DNA of 64,000 bases from Tetrapisispora phaffii CBS 4417 (lineage: Eukaryota > Ascomycota > Saccharomycetes > Saccharomycetales > Saccharomycetaceae). Both the position numbers and the translations under genes were made by a program. The notes beneath the pieces are model-generated. The model did no database searches and was not told where the DNA came from. It worked only from the letters and a program-made list of their open reading frames with translations. Positions 1-9,565 of the stretch are shown here, piece after piece (the stretch's first letter is position 1; each line of letters begins with the position of its first letter). The stretch is from assembly GCF_000236905.1 (NCBI RefSeq), contig NC_016525.1:496001-560000 (forward strand), given 5' to 3'.

Positions 1-192
1 GGAGAGTAGATCTAGTAATGACAACTTTTCACAATGCACAACCATATTGCTAGTATAATTCTTAGTAGCATAATCCAATATATCATCGTCTTTTTTAGAA
101 TTATCAATAACTTCGAAGTCATGTTGTTTCATCAACCAATTAAGGATTAATTCCACACATTCAAAGCCAGATCCACTTACTGCAACTAACAT
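1..192 (-). CDS. DCD1: DCD1, deoxycytidylate deaminase (5' part; gene runs off the window start)
   Basis: Only the first 64 codons are inside the window; the ATG is the complement of 190-192 and the frame is open to base 1. The N-terminus begins MLVAVSGSGFECVELILNWL and continues through ILDYATKNYTSNMVVHCEKLSLLD, which matches my recollection of yeast dCMP deaminase (ILDFATENYTKN, then a KLSLLE stretch). DCD1 converts dCMP to dUMP for dTTP synthesis. The zinc-binding catalytic HxE and CxxC motifs would lie further left, outside the window, so the call rests on the N-terminus and synteny. In S. cerevisiae DCD1 (YHR144C) lies close to CRP1, and a CRP1/MDG1 family gene is found here at 9,566. 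It is transcribed divergently from PSD1. Confidence 0.72.
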   Translation of the reverse strand, partial: MLVAVSGSGFECVELILNWLMKQHDFEVIDNSKKDDDILDYATKNYTSNMVVHCEKLSLLDLLS

Positions 193-711
193 TTCGTTAA
201 AATATTTTTATAGTGATCTCCCAGTTGACGTCTTCGATGTGTAACCCCTTAATAACAACCACAATATAATCAATTGAAGACTTTTGTAATTGCATCTTTT
301 ATATCTGACCGTTATGCAAGTTTCATGTTGTATCTGAGATATCGCGTTCTGGTTTATTGGAACCCTCATCGGACATCATCGATTTCAGTGTATATTAGAA
401 TCATCTCAATTTTTTTTTCAAATGAATATATAACATCAAACTTTGATTATGTTTAGTAGCTTTAATAGATAAAAGTAAAGTGTTTCCATACAATCAATTA
501 GTCGCTAAAGGAGATATATTATACTGGGCGCAATTTGTGTTTATTCTGTCACTGCAATATCTCGTTGTTATCGAAGTCATTTTGGTTATAATTTTAACTG
601 TATTATCGTCAAACTTATTACCGGGGATATATAACCAATCAAAAGATATCCAATCGATAACTTATATCAATTATTTAAAATATTTTTGATTTTTGAGATT
701 AATTAAACACT
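193..711. other. Divergent promoter region DCD1 / PSD1
   Basis: 519 bp with no supportable gene; the short open frames here lack similarity and some need non-ATG starts. A CRE-like TGACGTC lies at 226-232. I see no inositol/choline element (CATGTGAAAT type) of the kind that regulates PSD1 in S. cerevisiae. Confidence 0.6.
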
Positions 712-2148
712 ATGCTAGGAACCAAAAAACTGGTTCTAAAAGCGATAATACATAACGGTAGACAACCGTTGCACAATGGTACAACATTGAATAATGGTTT
801 AAGGTTATTTAATGACGTGCACCAGGCGCCATTATTATTAAGGAGACTTCTATCAAGTACTAGACAAAACTTTAACAAACCAAATAGTGAAACTAATGGA
901 AGTGGCAATAAAAATCAACCTAAAAAGAGAAAGATTTCCAAAATTAAAATTCTATTTATATCTGGGTTTGCACTCGGAATCACAGCTACTATAATTGAAA
1001 ATAGGAGACATAAAGATAATGAAACTGTTATTAAGTCCAAAGATATTAACATAACTAGTAATAGCTGGTTTCTTTTTATTTATTCTACGTTACCACTAAA
1101 TGCAATCTCAAGAATATGGGGGCACTTTAATAATCTAACTCTTCCCGAGTGGAGCAGAACATATGGTTTCAAACTCTACAGCTATTTATTTGGTGTCAAT
1201 CTCGAAGAAATGGCAGACCCAAATCTATCTCATTATTCTAATTTAGCTGAATTTTTTTATCGTGATATTAAAAAAGAATCAAGACCAATTGCATTAAACC
1301 CAAATGCTGTTGCTTCTCCAAGCGATGGAAAAATCCTTAAACTAGGTATTATTAATAAAGAAACTGGTGATGTTGATCAAATCAAGGGTATGTCTTACTC
1401 TGTTAAAGAACTACTCGGTACTCATTCAAGTTCCAATACAAGAGTGGTCAAGTACACTTCCGACAAAATATACGAGAATGATACTCAAGATATTCCTTTA
1501 GTGGATACATCAGATATGAAATATCAGATTAAAGGCAATCTTGCAGTTGAAAAAAAGAAATCTTCTATAACGGAATCAATTAACTTTTTACATGAGCTGT
1601 CATCTAATTATATCACTAGAGGAACACATAAAAGCAATGTAGATGATTCCCAAATATACTATGCCGTCATATATTTGGCACCTGGTGATTATCATCATTT
1701 CCATTCACCTGTTAATTGGGTTTGTCAGTTACGTAGGCATTTTCCTGGTGCTTTATTTTCAGTTTCACCATTCTTTCAACGTAATTTCCACAATTTATTT
1801 GTTTTGAATGAACGTGTAGCTTTATTGGGATACTGGAAATATGGATTTTTTAGTATGACCCCGGTTGGTGCCACTAATGTAGGATCAATTACAATCAATT
1901 TTGATAAGGAACTTGTTACAAATTCTAAAATTAATAAGAAAAGTAAAGAACCTATTTGTTATGAATCTAACTACTCTAATGCAAGCAAAATACTTGCAGG
2001 AATTCCTCTTGTGAAAGGAGAGGATATGGGGGGCTTCAAACTAGGCAGCACAGTCGTTATATGTTTTGAAGCCCCAAGAACATTTTCATATAATGTACAA
2101 GAAGGTGACACAGTAAAAATGGGACAGAGTTTAGGCTCAATCAATTAA
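712..2148 (+). CDS. PSD1: Phosphatidylserine decarboxylase, mitochondrial
   Basis: 478 residues, close to the roughly 500 of S. cerevisiae Psd1. It decarboxylates phosphatidylserine to phosphatidylethanolamine at the inner mitochondrial membrane. The N-terminus is basic and hydroxylated, like a mitochondrial presequence. One hydrophobic segment at about residues 80-97 (ILFISGFALGITATI) fits the inner-membrane anchor. The C-terminal region carries the family signature LGST at 444-447, where self-cleavage generates the pyruvoyl group on the Ser (446). Upstream conserved blocks include YLAPGDYHHFHSP and FSVSPFF. The first ATG (712) is used. It converges on APC1, with about 157 bp between the stops. 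Confidence 0.96.
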   Translation: MLGTKKLVLKAIIHNGRQPLHNGTTLNNGLRLFNDVHQAPLLLRRLLSSTRQNFNKPNSETNGSGNKNQPKKRKISKIKILFISGFALGITATIIENRRHKDNETVIKSKDINITSNSWFLFIYSTLPLNAISRIWGHFNNLTLPEWSRTYGFKLYSYLFGVNLEEMADPNLSHYSNLAEFFYRDIKKESRPIALNPNAVASPSDGKILKLGIINKETGDVDQIKGMSYSVKELLGTHSSSNTRVVKYTSDKIYENDTQDIPLVDTSDMKYQIKGNLAVEKKKSSITESINFLHELSSNYITRGTHKSNVDDSQIYYAVIYLAPGDYHHFHSPVNWVCQLRRHFPGALFSVSPFFQRNFHNLFVLNERVALLGYWKYGFFSMTPVGATNVGSITINFDKELVTNSKINKKSKEPICYESNYSNASKILAGIPLVKGEDMGGFKLGSTVVICFEAPRTFSYNVQEGDTVKMGQSLGSIN

Positions 2149-2305
2149 ATATTCATTAATATAAAATAATAAATCTCCTTACACTTTAAATATATTTCAA
2201 TTACCATTGTTAATATCTTTTTATATCATGCTATTTAATTTTATATATATAATCAAACCCAAAACATTAAATACAATCCTTAACTTTTTCATAATATAAC
2301 TACTA

Positions 2306-5300
2306 CTATGTGTTATCCTGAGATAATTTAGTTTGCGTCAAAGTTTCTTGTCTCTTTCTCCAAATCTCCAACTCAAAGTCAACAATATCATCCGAATATA
2401 AATCTGAATACATAATTTCAAAGTTAAACATTTGTGACACTTCATCTTTCTTTTCTATATCATTCAAACTGCTACTTAACTCTGACATAGTTAGATTGAT
2501 AATATTCAAGTTCTTTTCCAAAATATGCGAAACCTTTGTTGGTAGTGACTGTTTGTTATCCATTTCTGAATCATCATATATCCTCTCGTTAATATCTGAA
2601 ACTAGATTTTCACTTTTTATATTTGATGACATTACATTAAGCTCATTCTGTTGGTCTTTTTTTTGTAGTTTAATAACAAGACCATCGTTTAAAAATTCAG
2701 TCACAGTAACGTTCTCATCAAAATTAAGTTGTAGTGGGTAGTAACTTGGGTGTTCCACCTTTATCATTGTTATTTTTCTAGGATCAGGAAGCAGACATGG
2801 AATTATATTCTTTTTTATCCTTCTTATATCGTTGTTTTCTGTCAATATATCAATTTCAATTACTGGATCTTTTATTAGCAGATTACTTTCAATGTCCTTG
2901 ATAACTAAACATCTAGGTTCAACCGATAAACTCCAAAAGTGTCTTAGTTCTTGAAGGTAATACGGTTTATAAAAGGTAGGAAGAAGTGACATTATCAAGT
3001 ATGCAATACTTTCATTATCAGAAATGTTAATGGCATACTGTCCAGAGGCTAAAAATAAGAACCCCAATGATAGACTTGTACACATATATTTAGAGTAGTG
3101 ATTTTCGTCATCCTTAAAGCGTTCCTTTTCTGACGTGTTCTCAGATGATGATCCATTAGCAGTTTCCTGATGAACATCTTGAACTTCATCATTAGTATTC
3201 AGAGTCGCAGTTATATCAAAAATATCATTATCTACCTCTTTATCCTTATGGTCTTTTTTAGAAGAATAAAATAGATCAGCGTGTTTACCGGTAATCGTTT
3301 CATGTAAATATTTGATTCTTTGAAACACCTGAAGGTCACCTGTACCACACATAATTAGGCCAAGAGTAACTAAAATCGTATTTATTAGGACATTTATTGT
3401 AGATATTGATAACTTGAAATCTACTTTAGTACTGCCAGGATATTGATAAAATGGCAAAAATTTGTCTAATATTTTCAATAAAATTCTTTTTATATTCAAA
3501 TCACCAGTCGATGCATATTTAATACCCATAGCCAAAATTCTACCGGAAATAATTGAATAAGTTTGCATATTATCGGAATTTATCGTAGAATGCAATTTAA
3601 TTTCTAAATCTTGGAAAATAAAACCAATATTATCTTCTATCTCATCCCACATAATCATATAATAGGCCCATTCAACATACAATAAATATTCAGGTCTCAG
3701 ATTTGATTTATTACTATATGGTTTTAATGTCATTGCAATATCAGCGTCATTACTTCTTAAATGTATAAACATTAAAGCAACAATTGCTCCAGTATGAGAA
3801 TTCTGGGGTATCCAACTTGGTTCCTTTTCATACGTCGATGTTATTAACTTCAGTAGTTGATGAGTTACTTCTAGTTTCGATTTAGAATCGTATTGCTCAT
3901 TAATAGAAATATTTTTATCTTTAGAATGCTTGTTTGATTCCACATCTGCATTTAGATTTACAAGACCATATGCTATACCAGCGGCTATTCTATATCCCTC
4001 ATTGGGTTTATTCTCATCGTTAATATTGATGTTGGAAGTAATTTGAGATAGTAATAATCCACTCATCTTTGTATTGTTGGTTTTCAAGTAGAGAAAACCA
4101 ATTCCCACAAGACCTGCTGTTTGCACTTCAATATTAATATTTAGGTCATTCGATCTTTGTGGTAAAAGGGCTACTACATGGACTGTGAATACTTTAACAA
4201 GTTTAACATCCATAGTGCCTCTCATACTCACGCTCATACCTAATAATAACCCAATACTTATATGTGTATTTTTTGGGCTTAAGTAATTATAAACATGCCA
4301 TTCTTCTAGATTTTTCAAATGCCCATTTAAGCCTAGTCCTAATAAGAAACCCCCATGTTGAGAATCGAGTTCTTTTGGTTTGTTGAAAGAGATCCAGCTA
4401 CCATTTATATTATTTACTTTTTTAAAAATCCTGAGACCAGAACTTACACCGGCATGAAATTCACCCCACATTAGAGCATCTTTATTAACTTCTGAACTTT
4501 CCAATGACACTTTAGTACCATCCGAAAATAATGATACAAAATTTAATTTAGGAATTACCCATTTTTGCGTCGACAATGGTTTTTCTGACGCATATACGAT
4601 TGCTCCAAGTCCAATACCAGCTACACAAGTTCTCAAAAATACAATCTGAGCAAATATCTTTTTCTGGTTAATGATTTTAATGTACTCCGATTGTTTGGAA
4701 TAAAATGGGATTGCATGTGGTTTATAATAAAGTAATAGAGAAAGTGCGTTGTTAAATCTTCTATCGTGAGAAAATATTAAGTTAGTGTTTTCTTGTGAAG
4801 ATATACCATAGTCAGTTTCTTTATCATCGCCATTATTATCAAGTAATAAGTTCTTGGAATTATTTTCGGTTGCAGTAGTTACTATATCTGTTAACAACGT
4901 TTTAATATTTTTAGAGTTTTCATTACCAGTACATGAATAAATTGACATCTTTGAGTCATGAGTAATTGCAGCTACAGGACGAGTTGTCTGTTTATTTAGT
5001 ATAGAGTTGATTATGCTTCTGCATTGTTTCAAGTCATTTCGTGACAAAATAGACACATCCATAGTTCCCTCTATACTGGAAAGGTTATTTTCTAAGTTTT
5101 TTAGCATATAATTCAGGGGAGTCATTATCCCCAAAGGATAAGTTTCTAATTCTTCTTTTGTAATATTGAGCTCGTTTAATAAATTTAAAATATTATCTGA
5201 GTTGAAATTGTTGTTATGCAGTGATTCAAAAAGGTGCAATAATTTGTAAGTTCTTGGTGTTATAATCTCATCGTATTCGTGTCCCCTTTCTATTAATCTA

Positions 5301-7381
5301 GAAAAATTAATAAAGGGTGTAATTGGCAAATAACTGCCATCAGTAATGCTGAATATCGACTTAAATATTGAAGGTGGCTCATCTAAGGGAAATGATGTAT
5401 ATTTATCGAGTACCTTAACAGTAGGAAGATTTAAAGTTGATAAATAATATTGATTCCAGGTCGATGGCCAATTCAATGCTTTTGTTGCCAAATGGAGGAG
5501 GTCAGCTAAATTATCGACATCTTTTTTATATAAAATATTTAAATTCTGTTCTTCTCTTACTAAATGTAGACCTAAAATTGAATTTGGTAATATAGTAGAT
5601 ATATCACTATTACCCAAATACTGTAGAGAGTTCGAAGATAAATAATTGTGAGTAGTTACCATACTATCCTGCTCCAGAAGAATTTTATAAATCATGAAAA
5701 ATGCATCAAACTCTAAATTTTGTGTTTTGTATGTCTTATCAGTGGAGATATGAAAGTATATTTCCTGCCATAAAAAGACAAATGCAATGAAGATGTCAAT
5801 TGGAAATATTAATTGAAGTGCACTGAAGCATGCTTTTACAGAACTTTTCTGTGGATATGGGAACAGTGATTGTGTGTTAAAATTTTGTTTCTCATTATTT
5901 GGAAATTGAAACTTATCAAATATCATTTCTTCAGAAGAAATATAGCATAAAGTCGAAAGTTTTGGAATAGAATGCATATCAGTCTTAATTGACGACCACA
6001 CATTATTTAAAAATGGATTATAAATGGTAATGATACTTTCATGATCATATGTTAATATAATGCTTCCAGGTATATTGTTATTATGATAAGGCAATATAGA
6101 GTCCACCGGATGGTCCATATGAATGTCAATGAAATTTATTGATTTATCAACATGCAACTCAGGTATTTTAAACTGAATAGAATCCAAGAATTTAGAATCC
6201 AATTTTATTAACCATAGTTTCATATATTGATATTTTTGATTAAATATCACTATCGCTTCCATATCTTCGAATTTTAAAGGTATGAATTGAGTATTTTTTT
6301 TATCATCAATTATATTATTTGGTAATTGTAAGGAGGATATTTTAGTTAAAATAGTATCCTTCAAAGATATATCTTGAGATAGATACTCAGGTTGCAAATG
6401 TGAACCAGTTGAAGGAGCAAAGTCGATGGACGGCGGATTGTTTATGTTTGTCATTCTATCAAATGTTGCTGACAAACTCCTATGTGCATTGTTTGGTAAA
6501 ATAACTGGAGAATCGAGTGCAAAATTTTGTTTGTACTTTCCAAGATGCGCATTGACATGATTATTATTATCATTATTATTGTTGTTATTATTATTAATCA
6601 ACAACTTTGAATGAGGGGCATCTTCCGTTTTTGATAAATAGGTTGATAATTGCCTTCTACTCGTTGAAGTTTGTCTTTTTAATGTGCTGCTGATTCCTGT
6701 GTGCTGTGCGTTATAGTTTTGATTGTATAGTCTATCCATGTTATTACTTAATGGAATGTCTGATTGTTTGGCATCTAATACTTTCGAATAGAAAAACACT
6801 ACTTCCTTGGAATTCCTGTCATATGCTACTGAGATCTTATTTTCTAAATCTTGGGGAGTCAATATTAGATCAATATCATTTGGATCTAATATGTTATTGA
6901 ACGCATCATTAGTTGTAAATGTAATCAATCCAAATGGACACATAGGATCTGTCAATGTGATATATTTATTTAGATTACTCTCACTACCATCTATATTTTT
7001 TGAAATAATATTAGTATTATCACAGTTCACTTGTGATAAAACATCATTATCTTGTTTCTGTAGTACTACACCATAGTGATACCAGAATGCAGTAATTATC
7101 GGGAATGGGAAGCTAACACTCTTTGAATTACCATCTTTCAAATCGTAAACATGTGCCAGATCACTAACTATGATGACGATACAATTTTTTGAATCTGCGA
7201 AATCGATCAAGCCTGCTTTTATAACCTGTTGTGTGAAATTGAATCTTCTAATCAATACATCTTTCATATACCATTCTACCACTAAACGTGAAGGAGATAT
7301 CCATACTTCTCCTCTATCATTAGGAGGACTTGTGTTTGTATCATTATAATATTGTTTCTGTAAACAATCTCTTGCGTACAT
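2306..7381 (-). CDS. APC1: Anaphase-promoting complex subunit 1
   Basis: 1,691 residues against about 1,750 in S. cerevisiae Apc1, the largest scaffold subunit of the APC/C ubiquitin ligase that drives anaphase and mitotic exit. The N-terminus contains EVWISPSRLVVEWYMKD, KAGLIDF and VSDLAHVYDLKDG, matching the start of the yeast protein. The middle and C-terminal parts hold the alpha-helical PC-repeat region, with glycine/alanine-rich blocks such as GLGLNGHLKNL and LLLGMSVSMRGTMDV. A low-complexity asparagine tract from an ATT/ATC trinucleotide run lies at about 6,560-6,600. It is followed on the same side by a tRNA gene. Orientation relative to the neighbouring genes matches YNL172W. Confidence 0.95.
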   Translation of the reverse strand: MYARDCLQKQYYNDTNTSPPNDRGEVWISPSRLVVEWYMKDVLIRRFNFTQQVIKAGLIDFADSKNCIVIIVSDLAHVYDLKDGNSKSVSFPFPIITAFWYHYGVVLQKQDNDVLSQVNCDNTNIISKNIDGSESNLNKYITLTDPMCPFGLITFTTNDAFNNILDPNDIDLILTPQDLENKISVAYDRNSKEVVFFYSKVLDAKQSDIPLSNNMDRLYNQNYNAQHTGISSTLKRQTSTSRRQLSTYLSKTEDAPHSKLLINNNNNNNNDNNNHVNAHLGKYKQNFALDSPVILPNNAHRSLSATFDRMTNINNPPSIDFAPSTGSHLQPEYLSQDISLKDTILTKISSLQLPNNIIDDKKNTQFIPLKFEDMEAIVIFNQKYQYMKLWLIKLDSKFLDSIQFKIPELHVDKSINFIDIHMDHPVDSILPYHNNNIPGSIILTYDHESIITIYNPFLNNVWSSIKTDMHSIPKLSTLCYISSEEMIFDKFQFPNNEKQNFNTQSLFPYPQKSSVKACFSALQLIFPIDIFIAFVFLWQEIYFHISTDKTYKTQNLEFDAFFMIYKILLEQDSMVTTHNYLSSNSLQYLGNSDISTILPNSILGLHLVREEQNLNILYKKDVDNLADLLHLATKALNWPSTWNQYYLSTLNLPTVKVLDKYTSFPLDEPPSIFKSIFSITDGSYLPITPFINFSRLIERGHEYDEIITPRTYKLLHLFESLHNNNFNSDNILNLLNELNITKEELETYPLGIMTPLNYMLKNLENNLSSIEGTMDVSILSRNDLKQCRSIINSILNKQTTRPVAAITHDSKMSIYSCTGNENSKNIKTLLTDIVTTATENNSKNLLLDNNGDDKETDYGISSQENTNLIFSHDRRFNNALSLLLYYKPHAIPFYSKQSEYIKIINQKKIFAQIVFLRTCVAGIGLGAIVYASEKPLSTQKWVIPKLNFVSLFSDGTKVSLESSEVNKDALMWGEFHAGVSSGLRIFKKVNNINGSWISFNKPKELDSQHGGFLLGLGLNGHLKNLEEWHVYNYLSPKNTHISIGLLLGMSVSMRGTMDVKLVKVFTVHVVALLPQRSNDLNINIEVQTAGLVGIGFLYLKTNNTKMSGLLLSQITSNININDENKPNEGYRIAAGIAYGLVNLNADVESNKHSKDKNISINEQYDSKSKLEVTHQLLKLITSTYEKEPSWIPQNSHTGAIVALMFIHLRSNDADIAMTLKPYSNKSNLRPEYLLYVEWAYYMIMWDEIEDNIGFIFQDLEIKLHSTINSDNMQTYSIISGRILAMGIKYASTGDLNIKRILLKILDKFLPFYQYPGSTKVDFKLSISTINVLINTILVTLGLIMCGTGDLQVFQRIKYLHETITGKHADLFYSSKKDHKDKEVDNDIFDITATLNTNDEVQDVHQETANGSSSENTSEKERFKDDENHYSKYMCTSLSLGFLFLASGQYAINISDNESIAYLIMSLLPTFYKPYYLQELRHFWSLSVEPRCLVIKDIESNLLIKDPVIEIDILTENNDIRRIKKNIIPCLLPDPRKITMIKVEHPSYYPLQLNFDENVTVTEFLNDGLVIKLQKKDQQNELNVMSSNIKSENLVSDINERIYDDSEMDNKQSLPTKVSHILEKNLNIINLTMSELSSSLNDIEKKDEVSQMFNFEIMYSDLYSDDIVDFELEIWRKRQETLTQTKLSQDNT

Positions 7382-7622
7382 AAGTGTATTATTATGCAGG
7401 TTTCTATAACATAAATATCGTTAAGGGGATTCCTTGTGACTTGATTGAATCTACTTTTCCTTACTCTATCATATAAACATATGCACTGAATATAAATGTT
7501 TTAAACATGATCTTAAAACAAGAAAAAAAAGGACGACAATAACCGCCAACGATTTATTTAAATTTTATATTTGATTTTAATTCTATTAAGAATTGCACAA
7601 AAATTAATAATAATAATAATGT

Positions 7623-7629
7623 AAAAAAA
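7623..7629 (-). terminator. RNA polymerase III terminator of the tRNA-Pro gene
   Basis: Seven A on the plus strand, which is T7 on the transcribed strand, directly abut the 3' end of the tRNA gene. This is a standard pol III stop. Confidence 0.9.
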
Positions 7630-7738
7630 GGGGCGAGCTGGGAATTGAACCCAGGGCCTCTCGCATATTTAAAACGTAACTCAGAACAAACTGAAGAAAC
7701 CTCCCAAAGCGAGAATCATACCACTAGACCACACGCCC
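7630..7738 (-). tRNA. tRNA-Pro(UGG) with intron
   Basis: The reverse strand reads GGGCGTGTGGTCTAGTGG as acceptor and D-arm, CTCGCTTTGGG as anticodon stem and loop with anticodon TGG, and GGGTTCAATTCCC as T-arm. The 3' end is CTCGCCCC. Exon 1 is 7703-7738. A 37-nt intron follows position 37 (7666-7702), and exon 2 is 7630-7665, giving a 72-nt mature tRNA before CCA addition. Both exons are essentially identical to what I recall of S. cerevisiae tRNA-Pro(UGG), while the intron differs from the yeast one. It lies between APC1 and the CRP1/MDG1 gene. Confidence 0.97.
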
Positions 7739-8474
7739 TATTATTTTTTGTTTTGTGAGTGGTATAAAGTCATGGTAGCTCACCAATCCAAACAAGTACA
7801 TAATATTATCGATAAACCCTAACAGGAATTAAATAACTTGGTCAGGTTAAGTAGATTCTGAATTGGGAAATAAACTAGAAAATATGGAATACGACATTGC
7901 TACAGACACCTAACTGGCTGTACACGTAATTATAGTGACCGAGTTCCCAATGATTAGAGAACTAGGACGACGCCAAGAACATGGTAACTAAAAGTATAAA
8001 TAGCACTCGATTTTATATACTTTAAGATCATGTTGTTTTGAGCATTTTATAATAATAAGGAGTTACCAGGAGAGATACCAGAAGAGAACACTAGCTAAAT
8101 AGTTATTGTCAGAATTATTGTAGAGTATGTGACAGAACTAAGTGTTTATGACACTTTGAGTCCAGAACCAATTGATCACTTACTAATGGAAAGAACGTTC
8201 TAGAACAATCTTCCAGATGGTAGGTGAAAACTTTTCACTACAATATAAATGGCTACGTGATAAACATAGATGTACAATACAGCACTAAAGATCTTAGGAG
8301 AATGAATGAACATGGGTACGTGTCCATTCAACTGTCAGATAAATTCATATATAAGGAGGAAATCTAAATACTATATAGATTTGTACTAAATAGATTAATA
8401 AATACACCAATCGATAATTTAACTATAAAAAGATGGACTATACTAGAGCAACTAACGTGGCTAGCGACACTAGC

Positions 8475-8562
8475 TTAGATGTTGGCAGTACCAACATAAA
8501 AAGTTTGTTTCTCCACAATTAGATGTTGGTACTAGCCAACTTAATCTTGTTTCTCCACAGTT
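8475..8562. repeat. Two diverged 44-bp tandem units with internal inverted repeat
   Basis: Unit 1 begins TTAGATGTTGG at 8475 and unit 2 begins with the same 11 bases at 8519, a period of 44. Both end in a TTGTTTCTCCACA(A/G)TTA block. Inside them, GTTGGCAGTACCAACAT in unit 1 and ATGTTGGTACTAGCCAAC in unit 2 are near-perfect reverse complements (one inserted base), so the pair can also fold on itself. No known element is recognised. Confidence 0.6.
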
Positions 8563-8741
8563 ATATAATAGTTACTATAATAAACTTTAGATTAATAATA
8601 AGTTATTCCATGCCCTTGTATTAATATCGACAAGTTATACAAGCACTCGTCCCAAGACCCACTGTATACGACGTAATAGCAACCCTAATACTATTATTAC
8701 GTGGTGTTTTTGCCCACTTACAGCCTTGTCCGTGCATGCGT

Positions 8742-8749
8742 CCGGGTAA
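8742..8749 (+). promoter_or_regulatory. Reb1-type site CCGGGTAA
   Basis: The octamer matches the Reb1 general regulatory factor consensus (TTACCCGG on the other strand). It lies in the GC-rich island about 820 bp upstream of the CRP1/MDG1 gene. Function is inferred from the motif only. Confidence 0.45.
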
Positions 8750-9565
8750 CAAGATCTGCAAAGTGCTGGATATAAACCGTTACCCTGTTTTGCGACGCCT
8801 AAGTTTGCCTCCATCCGGCACCCTACGCATGGGGTGAACGACGTAGTTTATCTTTTACACGGCGGACGGCTGAAGGTACCCGACATACACATGTCAAGTA
8901 TTACTGCATTATAACCATACGCCCATCGCAGAAGACACACTCCAAAAGACCATCTGCATCGTCCATGAAACTTGGACAACATAACAAACATGTTAAATGG
9001 TACCATCAGAATGACCAGATCATCTTATACGTAAAACACCTGCGGTCACGTGCCCCCCCCCCCCTTCGCCCCTCCGCCAGCGCATCATCGTCTGGAGAGA
9101 CACGGCGACGCGGCGAAGCAAGCAATGGCCATCAAATACCATCTTCCATTACCGTTCTTCATCTGTCGTCCCTCCATGCGATTTAGTCGTTTGACACAAT
9201 CTGGTTTCTAAGAATCAAGGTATGAGGCTACGTTTATAAGACGTATCATATTTGAAAAACGATGATTGATACAGTAACACTTCTTACAACGTAGGTGTGG
9301 ATTTTTCCTTAAAATAAATTTACATCTATTTATTACTGTGATCAGTGCTGTTCTTTTTTGTTTTTGTTTTTGTTTTTCTTTTCAGATTATTAGAAGGAGA
9401 TAAAAAATTTCGGAATATAAAGACGGCAAATTATATATATATATAAAGACATACGCAGATTAATACATTGTACTTAATTCATCCTTATTATGTTTACTAA
9501 CTCATAGATAATACTGTAAGAGACAAATATAATACACACACACATATATATATACGTGGATAGTA

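Larger units (their letters stand above)
7739..9565. other. Long intergenic region: tRNA upstream flank, GC-rich island, CRP1/MDG1 promoter
   Basis: About 1.8 kb without a supportable protein gene. 7,740-8,640 is AT-rich with stops in all frames. It contains a degenerate 44-bp tandem repeat (8475-8562) and could be a decayed element upstream of the tRNA, but I recognise no LTR ends. 8,640-9,190 is clearly richer in G+C, with a Reb1-type CCGGGTAA (8742-8749) and a second core in GTTACCCTG near 8,780. A GTCACGTG box runs straight into a 12-C run (9047-9064). From 9,200 to 9,565 the sequence turns AT-rich again, with TA repeats before the gene start. Confidence 0.55.

Noticed and set aside
274..689. 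Two short open frames in the DCD1/PSD1 spacer
   Set aside because: They lack similarity, and the second needs GTG as start; both sit in a divergent promoter.
8965..9186. 73-codon ATG frame in the GC-rich island
   Set aside because: It spans the C12 run, has no recognisable domain, and length by chance is plausible in GC-rich DNA.
9220..9563. Possible 5'-UTR intron before the CRP1/MDG1 gene (GTATGA at 9220, TACTAAC at 9496-9502, TAG at 9561-9563)
   Set aside because: The donor is non-consensus, several AG dinucleotides precede the proposed acceptor, and TACTAAC is expected several times by chance in AT-rich DNA. RNA-seq would decide.
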